A stretch of DNA of 64,000 nt from Leifsonia sp. 466MF (GCF_900100265.1 NZ_LT629696.1:2356001-2420000), one strand, 5' to 3'. Shown: positions 26,620 to 34,952, counted from the stretch's first letter. Notes: generated by a model not told the origin, from the sequence alone. Numbers and translations: made by a program.

Positions 26620-27648
26620 TCAGCCGAAGAGGAGCGCGGCCTCCTCGTAGCGCGCGGGCGGCACGGTCTTCAGACCGCCGGTCGCGTCGGCGATCGAGAC
26701 GTTGACGACGTCGGTGCCGCGCAGCGACACCATGGAGCCCCAGCGACCCTCGTACACCGCATCCACCGCCGCCATGCCGAGGCGGGTGGCGAGGACGCGG
26801 TCGTACGCGCTCGGGACGCCGCCGCGCTGCATGTGGCCGAGCACGGTCGCCCGCGACTCGATGCCGGTGCGCTCCTCGATCATCGGGGCGAGCATCTCGC
26901 CGATGCCGCCGAGACGCGGCCGGTTGAACGCGTCCAGTCCCTTGTGCGAGTGCGCCTCCTCCATCGTGTCGAGGTGGAAGCCCTCCGACACGACGATGAC
27001 GGGCGCACGGCCGCGGTCGCGGACCGACTCGACCCACTCGCAGATCTGCTCGATCGACTGCGGCTGCTCCGGGATGAGGATGGCGTGGGCGCCGCCCGCC
27101 ATGCCCGAATGCAGGGCGATCCAGCCGACGTGACGGCCCATGACCTCGACGACCATGCAGCGCTGGTGCGACTCGGCGGTGGTGCGGAGGCGGTCGATCG
27201 CCTCGGTGGCGATCTCGACGGCCGTGTCGAAGCCGAACGAGTAGTCGGTGGCGGCCAGGTCGTTGTCGATGGTCTTCGGGACGCCGACGATCTTGAGCCC
27301 GGCGTCGGTGAGACGGCGTGCGGCCGTCAGGGTGCCCTCTCCGCCGATGGCGATGATCGCGTCGATGCCGTTCTCATCCATCATCCGCTGGATGTTCTCG
27401 GGGCCGCCCTTGTCGCCCTCGAACGGGTTGGTGCGGCTGGAGCCGAGGATGGTGCCGCCCTGGCGGGACAGGCCGCGGACGCTGTGCCGGTCGAGCGGCA
27501 TGATGTCGCCGTCGACCACACCGCGCCAGCCGTAACGGAAGCCGGCGAACTCGGAGCGGTACACGCGGTCGCCCTTCAGGACCGCGCCGCGGATCACCGC
27601 GTTCAGGCCCGGGCAGTCGCCGCCGCTGGTGAGGATGCCGATCTTCAT
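26620..27648 (-). CDS. pfkA: 6-phosphofructokinase
   Basis: 342 residues. It phosphorylates fructose 6-phosphate in glycolysis. GILTSGGDCPGLNAVIRG starts the protein; GGEGTLTAA occupies the nucleotide site, where Gly rather than Asp after the acidic residue fits ATP rather than pyrophosphate use. PKTIDNDL holds the catalytic Asp, followed by EVMGRHVGWIA and SEGFH. GGAG lies before the ATG. A promoter-like TTGTGC-N17-CATGAT is at 27678-27706. Confidence 0.95.
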   Translation of the reverse strand: MKIGILTSGGDCPGLNAVIRGAVLKGDRVYRSEFAGFRYGWRGVVDGDIMPLDRHSVRGLSRQGGTILGSSRTNPFEGDKGGPENIQRMMDENGIDAIIAIGGEGTLTAARRLTDAGLKIVGVPKTIDNDLAATDYSFGFDTAVEIATEAIDRLRTTAESHQRCMVVEVMGRHVGWIALHSGMAGGAHAILIPEQPQSIEQICEWVESVRDRGRAPVIVVSEGFHLDTMEEAHSHKGLDAFNRPRLGGIGEMLAPMIEERTGIESRATVLGHMQRGGVPSAYDRVLATRLGMAAVDAVYEGRWGSMVSLRGTDVVNVSIADATGGLKTVPPARYEEAALLFG

Positions 27649-27677
27649 GCTGCTCCGTTTCTCAAGGCGTTCCCTGA

Positions 27678-27706
27678 ATCATGCCCGGATGCCCCGGCCT
27701 GCACAA
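27678..27706 (-). promoter_or_regulatory. pfkA promoter
   Basis: On the minus strand TTGTGC (27701-27706), a 17-bp spacer and CATGAT (27678-27683) form a sigma-A-type promoter with a short leader containing a GGAG site. Confidence 0.45.
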
Positions 27707-27765
27707 AATCGCACTGGACGCTGAGCGCGGCGGGTGGTAAACGGGCCGGGTAGACCGTTCGGGTG

Positions 27766-28380
27766 TCAGAGGCCGAGGGCGCGCTGCAGCTTGGACGAGC
27801 TGGCCGACGGCCGCGCTCCCGCCGCGAGCAGGTGCTCCTCGATCTCGTCGAGGAGGGCGTTGCGGCGCTGACGGGTGTCGGGGGCCCCGCTCAGGAGCTC
27901 CACCTCCCACTCGCGCCACTCCTGCGTCGCGCCGGTCCGGAGGTTCTCGCTCCGGACATGGTCGTCGGTGAGCTCGGCGACCTCGAAGCCGGCGGCATCC
28001 TGCAGCAGGACGCTGTCGCGCTCGTTCGTGACCCGGGCGATCGGGACGAGCGGCTCGTCGCCGATCAGCTCGCGCAGGTGATGCCGCAGCTCGGCGGGCG
28101 GCTCGTCGCCCTCCGTGAGATCCCAGTGCAGCTCGGTGCGGCCCTCCTCGGCGGGCAGCTTGACGTGCCAGCCGGCGTCGTGGCCGCCACGGCGCACGCG
28201 GACCGCGGTCCTGTGCTGCGCGAGCGCCAGATCGGCCGTGTCGAAATAGGTGGCCACGAGTTCGTGCCGCTCGGGCTCCCCCTGCACCGCGATCGTGCCG
28301 ACGCCGACGAGCTGAGGATGCTGTGCCTCGGCCTCGACGTCGTACTTGCGCTCGATCTCGGTCTGGGAGTGGTGGGGCAT
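27766..28380 (-). CDS. CYTH-domain protein
   Basis: 204 residues. EIERKYDV near residue 8 is the ExExK signature of the CYTH/triphosphate-tunnel fold; YFDTADLAL and RVRRGG(H)DAGWHVKLP follow, with alternating charged strands that line the tunnel. CYTH enzymes act on triphosphates such as thiamine triphosphate or inorganic triphosphate, or make cAMP. No CHAD domain is attached. The particular reaction is not readable. Confidence 0.88.
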   Translation of the reverse strand: MPHHSQTEIERKYDVEAEAQHPQLVGVGTIAVQGEPERHELVATYFDTADLALAQHRTAVRVRRGGHDAGWHVKLPAEEGRTELHWDLTEGDEPPAELRHHLRELIGDEPLVPIARVTNERDSVLLQDAAGFEVAELTDDHVRSENLRTGATQEWREWEVELLSGAPDTRQRRNALLDEIEEHLLAAGARPSASSSKLQRALGL

Positions 28381-28444
28381 ATCCCCTGTCTAGCCCACAA
28401 TTCGTCTGTCGCGAAATTTCAAGCGGGCCGTCCGCCGCAGCCCC

Positions 28445-28450
28445 TACGGT
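28445..28450 (+). promoter_or_regulatory. -10 hexamer of a leaderless promoter
   Basis: TACGGT ends 6 nt before the ATG at 28457, and no ribosome-binding site is present. Confidence 0.45.
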
Positions 28451-28456
28451 CAACGC

Positions 28457-28849
28457 ATGACCTCAGAGACGATCACCGCCCGCTTCGACGTCACCGGCTG
28501 GGAGCCGGCCGACCTGCCGGGCATCGACGGCGACTGGGTGGGCGCCGTCGTCATGCGGAAGACCTACACCGAGGGACTGGTGGGCGAGTCCGTCGCGCAC
28601 TTCGTCTCCTCCGGCACCGAGGAGGGCGGGCGCGGCTACCTCGCCGCCGAGCGGATCACCGGCCGGCTGGAGGACGGGAGGGCAGGCTCGTTCACCGTCC
28701 ACCACGGCGCGCTGCAGCATCCCGGAGACAGCTCGGCCTTCGGGAACATCGTGCCGGGCACGGGGACGGACGACTTCGCCGACTTTCGGGGAGCGGCCAG
28801 GATCGAGCACGACGACCGCGGCGCGTTCTTCGTCTTCGAGCTGGAGTGA
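28457..28849 (+). CDS. DUF3224 protein
   Basis: 130 residues. ITARFDVTGWEP, a central SFTVHHGALQHPGDSSAFG and a final HDDRGAFFVFELE match the DUF3224 beta-barrel family. The His-His and Gly-rich central segment is conserved in the family (recalled). The function is unknown. The start is supported by the leaderless hexamer. Confidence 0.85.
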   Translation: MTSETITARFDVTGWEPADLPGIDGDWVGAVVMRKTYTEGLVGESVAHFVSSGTEEGGRGYLAAERITGRLEDGRAGSFTVHHGALQHPGDSSAFGNIVPGTGTDDFADFRGAARIEHDDRGAFFVFELE

Positions 28850-28880
28850 GACCACCCTTCACGCCCGCAGCAGGCCGCTG

Positions 28881-28886
28881 TACCGT
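28881..28886 (+). promoter_or_regulatory. -10 hexamer upstream of the acidic small protein
   Basis: TACCGT ends 6 nt before the ATG at 28893; a GGGGG run lies in between. Confidence 0.4.
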
Positions 28887-28892
28887 GGGGGC

Positions 28893-29093
28893 ATGAGCGA
28901 CCCCAGAGGACGTGAGTACCGAGACGACGAGGACCTCGACGACTTCCGCGAGGCGCAGGAGACCGACTACGAGCCGGAGCCCGTCATCCATGATCCGGAG
29001 GACGTGCCGGTCGTCGACGACGAGGACGACGAACTGCTCCCCGACGACGACCGCCCGGTGCCGATCGACCCCGACGACGCCGAGATCGCCTAG
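28893..29093 (+). CDS. very acidic small protein
   Basis: 66 residues of which 29 are Asp or Glu (19 Asp, 10 Glu); no Cys, no hydrophobic segment, probably disordered. Pro-Asp and Asp-Asp runs dominate the second half. No homology is recognised. GC-rich codon use matches its neighbours. A family B palindrome starts 7 bp after the stop. Confidence 0.65.
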   Translation: MSDPRGREYRDDEDLDDFREAQETDYEPEPVIHDPEDVPVVDDEDDELLPDDDRPVPIDPDDAEIA

Positions 29094-29099
29094 CCGACA

Positions 29100-29152
29100 G
29101 CTCCTGACTTTTTCGGGCGAATCGGCGTCTGGGACGCGAAAAACTCAGGAGC
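29100..29152. repeat. intergenic palindrome, family B copy 1
   Basis: Arms of 16 bp at 29100-29115 (GCTCCTGACTTTTTCG) and 29137-29152, 15 of 16 complementary; total 53 bp. It lies between convergent genes. The T/A run beside the stem would give a terminator-like hairpin on either strand. Confidence 0.88.
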
Positions 29153-29178
29153 CGGCGGTGTGATCCGGCGGTGTGAGG

Positions 29179-31338
29179 TCAGGCGAGGGCGTCCGTCAGC
29201 AGGTGGATGAGGGCGTCGAGCTGCACGGAGTCGGCCGAGCCGACCTCGACATCGCTGCCGTCGAGGGCGCGCGCGGCGAGTCCCTGCTTGGCGTCGATGA
29301 GCTCGGCGATCTTCGAGTCGATCGTCTGCGCCGCGATGATCCGCCACGCCGTGACCGGCTCCTCCTGACCGATGCGGTGAACGCGGTCGATCGCCTGCGT
29401 CTGCTCCGCCGCCGTCCACGACAGCTCGGCGAGCACGACGTTCGACGCGGCCTGGAGGTTCAGGCCGACGCCCGCCGCCGTGAGCGAGCAGACCGCGACC
29501 GCGACCTCCGGGTCGTTGTTGAACGCGTCGATCTCCTTCTGCCGTGACAGCGCGGACTGGTCGCCGCGGATCGAGATCGTCTTCAGGTCGCGGGCCGCGA
29601 AGGCCTCCTCCGCCGCATCCATCACGTCGATGTGCTTGGCGAAGAACACCACCTTGCCGACCGAGCGGGCGAGCTGGGCCGTGTAGTCCGACGCGAGGCC
29701 GGCCTTCGCCTGGCCGATCCGGCGGACCATCGTGAAGACGTTCTCGCCGGACTTGGCCGACTTCGAGTCCTCCAGTTCGGACTGCGCGACCAGCCGGATG
29801 AGGTGCTTCTTGTGCGCCTCGTCGTCGCCTTCGAAGCCGTCCGGCCGACCGGCGGCCGCCGCGCGCTGGTAGCGCGTGACGAGCCGGGCGGCGAGGTCCT
29901 TCTCCGCCTGGCGGATCGAACGCCCGAGTTCGTCGTCCAGCTCGACCGGCAGGTCCACGACGCGACGGCTCGGCAGGTCGGCCGCGACGTCGAGCTTGCG
30001 CCGGCGCACGATGCCCATGTCGATGACGGCCTCGCGGGCGGCTGCGTAGAAACCGAAGTCGGCGGGGGTCAGCCCGGTCTCCTCCAGGTGCTCCATGAGG
30101 GTGGCGGTCGGCTTGTTGCCGTCGATCCAGCCGAGGAACTGCCAGATCGCCTTGAAGTCGTCGATGTCGTTGATCAGCGGGGTACCGGTCAGGGCGATCA
30201 TCAGCGGGTCGGGCGTGGTCGAGCGGATGGCGTCGGCCAGCCCCAGCACCAGGCGCGAACGCTGCGAGTGCAGGTTCTTGATGAAGTGCGCCTCGTCGAC
30301 GACCATCCCCTTGAAGCCGAGCGTGCTCAGCCAGGAGAGGTGCCGATCCAACACCTCGTAGTTGACGATGACGATGTCCGCGAAGGCGTCGAGGCCCTCG
30401 CCGTCGCCGTGGATGACCGTGGCGCGACGCTGCGGAGTCCAGCGCTCGACCTCGCGCGCCCAGTTCATCTTGACGACGTTGGGCACGACGGCGAGCAGCG
30501 GATACGCCCCGGCGACCGAGGCGGCGAGCACGGACTGCGCCGTCTTGCCGAGACCCGGCTCATCCGCGAGCAGGAAACTGCGGTGGCCGAGGCGCACGCT
30601 CTCGATGAAGCGCGACTGGTGGTGCATCAGCTCGAGTCCCTGCGGGGAGTAGCGGTCGAGCAGCGGGGCGGGCGGCAGCTCCATGCTGGCCGCCTGGCCT
30701 CCTGCGCCGTACTCGAACGACTTGAACAGCGGACCGAGCAGCTCCCACGAGTCGAGCCGGCGGCGCGGCGTCGGCGCGGATGCGCTGAGGCGGGAGAAGT
30801 CGGGCGCGAGGAACGGGTTGGACAGCTGGCGCGCCTTCACCGACGGCGGGACGACCTGCTTCTCCGCCAGCTCCGGCGGGATGACGCTGTCCTGCTTGGT
30901 GACCGGGCGCTCGATCGTGATGATCAGGTCGTCGGGCGAGAGTTCGGTTCCCGACTCCAGGAGCCAGTCACGGCGCATCTTCTGCGCGGTGGCCGTCGAG
31001 GGCGACTCGCTCTCGAGCAGCGAGATCAGGGACGTGTCGCGCGCCGCCGTCTTCGCCAGGATGGTCGCGATGCCGTCGAGGCGCTTGAGCTGCTCCGCAC
31101 GGGCGGCGTCGCTGAGGTCGGGGTCGGACTTCGCCCTGGCGCGCTCCTCGCGCATCAGGAACGCGATCACCTGGAACTTGGTGCGGTTCGTCGGCCCGAG
31201 CTTCTTGCCGTCGGCGGCCTTCGCCTCGACCTCGCGCACCTTACGGGCGAGGACGGGGATGAGTCCGTCGTTGTTGGCGTGCCGGTTCTTCCGCTGCTGC
31301 GGCCTGGTCGGGCTGGTGCGCTGACCGGAACGAGACAT
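29179..31338 (-). CDS. SNF2-family DNA helicase/translocase (SMARCAL1-like)
   Basis: 719 residues starting at ATG 31338, preceded by GGAGG. The N-terminal 240 residues are charged and not recognised. The SNF2 core has LADEPGLGKTAQS (motif I), VVDEAHFIKN (motif II, DEAH), LTGTPLIND (motif III), and in the second lobe AVCSLTAAGVGLNLQAASNVV and QAIDRVHRIGQEEPV. This layout resembles annealing helicases and bacterial RapA/HepA relatives. It probably remodels protein-DNA or branched DNA; the exact role is unknown. A TAAAAT box at 31487-31492 on the minus strand could serve as its promoter. Confidence 0.9.
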   Translation of the reverse strand: MSRSGQRTSPTRPQQRKNRHANNDGLIPVLARKVREVEAKAADGKKLGPTNRTKFQVIAFLMREERARAKSDPDLSDAARAEQLKRLDGIATILAKTAARDTSLISLLESESPSTATAQKMRRDWLLESGTELSPDDLIITIERPVTKQDSVIPPELAEKQVVPPSVKARQLSNPFLAPDFSRLSASAPTPRRRLDSWELLGPLFKSFEYGAGGQAASMELPPAPLLDRYSPQGLELMHHQSRFIESVRLGHRSFLLADEPGLGKTAQSVLAASVAGAYPLLAVVPNVVKMNWAREVERWTPQRRATVIHGDGEGLDAFADIVIVNYEVLDRHLSWLSTLGFKGMVVDEAHFIKNLHSQRSRLVLGLADAIRSTTPDPLMIALTGTPLINDIDDFKAIWQFLGWIDGNKPTATLMEHLEETGLTPADFGFYAAAREAVIDMGIVRRRKLDVAADLPSRRVVDLPVELDDELGRSIRQAEKDLAARLVTRYQRAAAAGRPDGFEGDDEAHKKHLIRLVAQSELEDSKSAKSGENVFTMVRRIGQAKAGLASDYTAQLARSVGKVVFFAKHIDVMDAAEEAFAARDLKTISIRGDQSALSRQKEIDAFNNDPEVAVAVCSLTAAGVGLNLQAASNVVLAELSWTAAEQTQAIDRVHRIGQEEPVTAWRIIAAQTIDSKIAELIDAKQGLAARALDGSDVEVGSADSVQLDALIHLLTDALA

Positions 31339-31508
31339 GGTCCTCCAGGAGAGGCGTCGCGCACTGCCGGAGGGTGCGACGCCGTTTGGGCGTGAGGCCG
31401 GCGGGGCGGGGAGGTCGGGTACCGAGTGGACCGTGTTCGCCGCGAGTGACGCCGGGAGCGCGACGCAGGATGGCCGCGCAACACCCATTTTACCGGATGT
31501 GCGGCCGT
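31339..31508 (-). promoter_or_regulatory. leader of the SNF2 gene
   Basis: 170 bp without a gene. TAAAAT on the minus strand (31487-31492) is an ideal -10 box but the -35 is poor. If used, the mRNA leader is about 140 nt. Nothing else is recognised here. Confidence 0.3.
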
Positions 31509-31856
31509 TCAGCGACGCGTGTCTGCGGGGATCTTGATCGTGACCGCCGCGGCGACGAACACGACGGCTCCCGCGATCGACAGACCCTGCAGTGCGACGC
31601 CGCCGAGCGGCAGCGGCCAGACCGGATTCCAGACCACCGCGAGCGGGATGAGGCCCGCGAACCACCACCACATCCGCGCCTGTCCGGCGAAGACGCAGAG
31701 GATGAGCGCGAGGATGCTGACCGCGTAGCGCACGTACAGGTACCAGTCGCCGCCGATCAGGGCGAGACCGGCGAGGAGCACGATCGCTCCGAGCAGGCCG
31801 GGGACCAGCGCGGCGCGGTTGAAGGCGGGCTGCTGCGGAGTGTGAGGTGCGGGCAT
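31509..31856 (-). CDS. small integral membrane protein
   Basis: 115 residues with about four hydrophobic segments (14-34, 39-60, 62-78, 86-105). It contains YLYVRYAVSILALILCVFAG and PLAVVWNPVWPLPLGG, which resembles the DUF6804 pattern; I am not certain of that family. No function is known. Confidence 0.65.
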   Translation of the reverse strand: MPAPHTPQQPAFNRAALVPGLLGAIVLLAGLALIGGDWYLYVRYAVSILALILCVFAGQARMWWWFAGLIPLAVVWNPVWPLPLGGVALQGLSIAGAVVFVAAAVTIKIPADTRR

Positions 31857-31896
31857 CGGGAGTCCACTCTACGCAGTCCGGATGCCGGAAATGGTG

Positions 31897-31939
31897 CGCC
31901 CGCCCGATGGCGGAGACGTTCTCTCCGGTCGGGCGGGCG
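31897..31939 (-). terminator. stem-loop downstream of the FucU/RbsD-like gene
   Basis: CGCCCGCCCGA (31897-31907) pairs with TCGGGCGGGCG (31929-31939), and an inner GGAGA/TCTCC pair extends the structure. It starts 28 bp after the stop of the gene ending at 31967. There is no long T run. Confidence 0.5.
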
Positions 31940-31966
31940 ACGCTGTGTGGTGCGGGTCGCTGTCGG

Positions 31967-32395
31967 TTACAGCACTCCGCGGCGGAACAGGAATGCGCAG
32001 GGCGGGGCGTCGGATCCGACACGGACCGTGACGCTGGAGTTTCGGGCGAGCTCGAGGAACGGTTCGAGCTCGAGGCGGGTCATCGGGACTCGACGGAGTT
32101 CGGCGTCGGATGCGATCCCGTTCACTGCGAACGCGACGTCGGGTACGTCGTAGGGTTCGTCAGCGAGATCGAGGAACACGATCGGCGATGCGTCGTCCTG
32201 GTCGAGCGGGAACACGGAGAGGATCGCCTCGGCGGCGGCCTCAGTCGTGACGTCGTCACCGAGGTGAACGACGGGCGTTGTTATCTTGTCCTCCGGGTAG
32301 CCGCTGCCGACGAGGGTAAGCGTCGCGCCATCATGCATCGCGTCGAGCGCGCTCAAGAGCGCACCGGACAGCAGCGGGCTGAGGTTCTTCAGCAA
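31967..32395 (-). CDS. RbsD/FucU-family sugar mutarotase-like protein
   Basis: 142 residues. LLKNLSPLLSGALLSALDAM, GATLTLVGSGYP and the end VRVGSDAPPCAFLFRRGVL follow the RbsD/FucU plan; these decamers interconvert anomers of ribose or fucose. The start is TTG at 32395: AGGAAAGG lies 7 nt upstream and no ATG or GTG gives the correct N-terminus. The usual active-site His of this family (in MGHGD) is changed: the sequence reads MHDGAT. No sugar transporter is nearby. Confidence 0.8.
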   Translation of the reverse strand: MLKNLSPLLSGALLSALDAMHDGATLTLVGSGYPEDKITTPVVHLGDDVTTEAAAEAILSVFPLDQDDASPIVFLDLADEPYDVPDVAFAVNGIASDAELRRVPMTRLELEPFLELARNSSVTVRVGSDAPPCAFLFRRGVL

Positions 32396-32471
32396 AGTCG
32401 GGCCTTTCCTGTTAAACGAATATTTCTCAACCCCTACGTGGAGGATAGACCCACCGGTATGTCCACACACG

Positions 32472-32486
32472 CCCCCTATTAGGGGG
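32472..32486. promoter_or_regulatory. G-tract inverted repeat, candidate CsoR/RcnR-type operator 1
   Basis: CCCCCTATTAGGGGG is a perfect 7+1+7 palindrome followed by ATAC, the G/C-tract architecture of operators bound by the CsoR/RcnR family. It lies between the FucU-like gene and the divergent CsoR-like gene. Confidence 0.5.
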
Positions 32487-32545
32487 ATACTTGTCTGTCC
32501 ACCGTGCGCACACGCAGTCGAGATGCTCTGCGCGAACGGGATGGC

Positions 32546-32562
32546 GTACCCCCGCCGGGTAT
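32546..32562. promoter_or_regulatory. candidate CsoR/RcnR-type operator 2
   Basis: GTACCCCCGCCGGGTAT is an imperfect inverted repeat with flanking TAC/GTA, placed where the -35 of the csoR-like gene should be. Autoregulation is plausible. Confidence 0.45.
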
Positions 32563-32576
32563 GAGCCTTCCGGGAC

Positions 32577-32582
32577 TATCCT
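32577..32582 (+). promoter_or_regulatory. -10 hexamer of a leaderless csoR-like promoter
   Basis: TATCCT ends 6 nt before the GTG at 32589. The intervening GAGGGG is too close to the codon to be a ribosome-binding site. Confidence 0.5.
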
Positions 32583-32588
32583 GAGGGG

Positions 32589-32867
32589 GTGATCGCAGAC
32601 ATCAAGAAACGGGCGCTGCACCGCACGCGCATCCTCGAAGGCCAGCTCCGGGGCCTCGAGAAGATGATCGAGAACGAGGACTACTGCATCGACATCATCA
32701 CGCAGTCCCTCGCCATCCAGAAGTCGCTCGGCTCGCTCAACAAGCTGCTGGTCGAGAACCACCTCCGCACGCACGTCTCCGAGATGTTCGAGGAGGGCGG
32801 CAGCGCACGGGACGACGCGATCGTCGAGCTGCTCAAGGTGTACGAGCTCTCCAACAACCGCGGCTAG
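32589..32867 (+). CDS. CsoR/RcnR-family metal-responsive repressor with Cys-His-His ligand set
   Basis: 92 residues, all-helical DUF156 protein: IKKRALHRTRILEGQLRGLEKMIE is the family start. Copper-type CsoR uses Cys-His-Cys; here the ligands read Cys33, His58 and His62 (NHLRTH), so the last Cys is His. Spacing 25 and 4 equals that of Cys35/His60/His64 in nickel/cobalt RcnR, but the N-terminal His of RcnR is absent. No metal exporter is adjacent. Two candidate operators lie upstream. Confidence 0.88.
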   Translation: MIADIKKRALHRTRILEGQLRGLEKMIENEDYCIDIITQSLAIQKSLGSLNKLLVENHLRTHVSEMFEEGGSARDDAIVELLKVYELSNNRG

Positions 32868-32876
32868 GCGTAGCGC

Positions 32877-33413
32877 ATGAGTGACCGCGAAGAGCTCATC
32901 CACATCGTCCGCGGCGACATCACCGACGAGACCGTCGATGCGATCGTCAACGCCGCCAACAGCTCGCTCCTCGGCGGCGGAGGGGTCGACGGCGCCATCC
33001 ACCGCCGCGGCGGGCCCACGATCCTGGAGGCCACGCGCGAGCTCCGCGCGACGACCCTCCCGGACGGCCTGCCCACCGGCCAGGCCGTCGCGACGACCGC
33101 GGGCGACCTCGCGGCGAAATGGGTCATCCACGCGGTCGGGCCGGTCTGGTCGAGCAGCGAGGACCGCACCCCTCTCTTGCAGAACGCCTACCGCTCGTCC
33201 CTCCGCGTCGCCCGCGAGCTCGGTGCCCGCACCGTCGCCTTCCCCGCGATCTCGGCCGGCGTCTACGGCTGGCCGATGGATGACGCTGCGCGCATCGCCA
33301 TCAGTACCGTCCGCGCCGTGCTGTCCTCCGGCGTCGGCTCGGTCGAGCACGTGCGCTTCGTCCTGTTCTCCGACGAGGCGTTCGACGCGTTCCGGGAAGC
33401 GGCCGGCGAGTGA
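32877..33413 (+). CDS. macrodomain O-acetyl-ADP-ribose deacetylase-like protein
   Basis: 178 residues. VRGDITDETVDAIVNAANSSLLGGGGVDGAIHRRGG is the MacroD/YmdB active-site region with the catalytic Asp and Asn, and FPAISAGVYGWP closes the ADP-ribose pocket. The family removes acetyl from O-acetyl-ADP-ribose or ADP-ribose from proteins. It starts 9 bp after the metal sensor gene and overlaps the next gene by GTGA, so these are probably one transcript. Confidence 0.93.
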   Translation: MSDREELIHIVRGDITDETVDAIVNAANSSLLGGGGVDGAIHRRGGPTILEATRELRATTLPDGLPTGQAVATTAGDLAAKWVIHAVGPVWSSSEDRTPLLQNAYRSSLRVARELGARTVAFPAISAGVYGWPMDDAARIAISTVRAVLSSGVGSVEHVRFVLFSDEAFDAFREAAGE

Positions 33414-34735
33414 CGGCGGAGGCGCTCGACCGCTTCCGGGCTCTGCTGCGCATCCCCACCATGTCCCGCAACGCCGTCGAGGAGACCGACTGGGCGGTGT
33501 TCGACGAGTTCGTCGCCACGCTGCCACAGCTCTACCCGGCCATGCACAGCGCCCTGGAGCAGGAGCGGCATGGACACTCGCTGCTCTACCGCTGGCGCGG
33601 CCGGAGCGACGAGGCGCCCACCGTCCTGATGGCGCACTACGACGTGGTTCCCGCGACCGCGGAGGGCTGGACGCATCCGCCCTTCGCCGCCGAACTGACC
33701 GGCTCGGGCGAGCAGCAGGTGCTGTGGGGGCGCGGGGCGATCGACGACAAGGGGGCGCTCGTCGCGATCCTGGAGGCGGTGGAGGCGCTCGTGCAGGACG
33801 GCTTCCAGCCGGCCAACGACGTATACCTGAGCTTCGGACACGACGAGGAGACGGTCGGCTCGGGAGCGCGGGCGATCGTCTCGGTGCTCGCCGGGCGCGG
33901 CATCCGCCCGGCACTCGTCCTCGACGAGGGCGGCGCCGTCGTCGAACGCATCTTCCCGGGCGTGAGCAAGCCCATCGCGGTGATCGGCGTGAGCGAGAAG
34001 GGCATCACCAGCGTGCGGCTCACCGTCGAGCAGAACGGCGGTCACGCGTCCACTCCCCCGAAGACGACCGCGACGGTCCGGCTCGCCCGCGCCATCACCC
34101 GCCTCAACGACCGGCCGTTCCCCGCCCGGCTGACCGAGACGAACCTGCGGATGGTGGAGACGCTGGGCGCGCACGCGACCGGACCCCTGCGCGCCGTCTT
34201 CACGCGTGCCCGCCGGCTGCAGCCCGCGCTGCGCGTCGTATTCGGCCGGCTCAGCGACGAGACGCGCGCGATCGTGCGGACCACCACGGCCGTGACGCAG
34301 CTGCGCGGGAGCCTCGCCGCGAACGCACTGCCGGAGACGGCGGAGGCCGTGGTCAACACCCGGATCGCGGTCGGGTCGTCGGTCGCCGAGACGCTCGATC
34401 ACATCCGCCGGGCGATCCGCGACGACGCCGTCCGCGTGGAGGCGGTCGACGCGAGCGAGCCGTCCCCGGTCTCCCCCGCCGACGGTCCCGAGTGGGACCG
34501 CCTCGCGACCGCGATCGGAGCCGTGCACCCGCACGCCGTGGTGACGCCGTACATCATGCTCGGCGCGAGCGACAGCCGGCACTTCACCGGCATCTGCGAC
34601 GCGGTCTACCGGTTCACCCCGTTCGAGCTGAGCGCCGAGGAGCGGGGCGCGCTGCACGCGCGCGACGAGCGCATCCATGTCGCCACCTGGCGCCGCGGCA
34701 TCGCCGTCTACGCCCACCTCCTCCGCGCCTCCTGA
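33410..34735 (+). CDS. M20-family metallopeptidase/hydrolase
   Basis: 441 residues from a GTG overlapping the previous stop. Metal ligands are visible in MAHYDVVPATAEGWTHPPF (His, and catalytic Asp two residues on), WGRGAIDDKG (bridging Asp) and FGHDEETVGSGA (catalytic Glu and ligand Glu); a lid domain (about 205-330) holds VEQNGGHASTPP. It resembles carboxypeptidase S-like or dipeptidase members with two zinc ions in the cytosol. The substrate is unknown. Confidence 0.9.
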   Translation: MTAEALDRFRALLRIPTMSRNAVEETDWAVFDEFVATLPQLYPAMHSALEQERHGHSLLYRWRGRSDEAPTVLMAHYDVVPATAEGWTHPPFAAELTGSGEQQVLWGRGAIDDKGALVAILEAVEALVQDGFQPANDVYLSFGHDEETVGSGARAIVSVLAGRGIRPALVLDEGGAVVERIFPGVSKPIAVIGVSEKGITSVRLTVEQNGGHASTPPKTTATVRLARAITRLNDRPFPARLTETNLRMVETLGAHATGPLRAVFTRARRLQPALRVVFGRLSDETRAIVRTTTAVTQLRGSLAANALPETAEAVVNTRIAVGSSVAETLDHIRRAIRDDAVRVEAVDASEPSPVSPADGPEWDRLATAIGAVHPHAVVTPYIMLGASDSRHFTGICDAVYRFTPFELSAEERGALHARDERIHVATWRRGIAVYAHLLRAS

Positions 34736-34782
34736 CCCGCCGCCCCCCACCACTCCGCCCTCCGCCCCTCCGTCACTCCGCC

Positions 34783-34852
34783 CTCCGTCGAGTCCGCAAA
34801 TTTTGTACGCCGCGACGGCGCGGCGCGTGCAAAGTTTGCGGACTCGACGGCT
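34783..34852. repeat. intergenic palindrome, family A copy 2
   Basis: Inner arms at 34785-34808 and 34827-34850 (24 bp, 22 complementary) with an 18-nt spacer; equivalent total length 70 bp as in the other A copies. It lies 47 bp after the M20 gene and upstream of the permease promoter. Confidence 0.88.
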
Positions 34853-34884
34853 GGGGCGGAGCGGCGGGAGAGATGAGCCGGAGT

Positions 34885-34928
34885 GTGCGAAGTGCACAGG
34901 GCGGGGGCGAAGTCGTGCGGGGTGCACA
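34885..34928. promoter_or_regulatory. tandem 14-bp sites upstream of the permease-hydantoinase operon
   Basis: GTGCGAAGTGCACA (34885-34898) and GTGCGGGGTGCACA (34915-34928) match at 12 of 14 bases and are exactly 30 bp apart, about three helical turns. Each holds a palindromic GTGCAC. They lie just upstream of a TACGGT -10 box (34953-34958) and are candidate binding sites for the PucR regulator encoded at the end of the operon. Confidence 0.5.
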
Positions 34929-34952
34929 TTCCGTGCGGGTGGGGGCGCTGGC

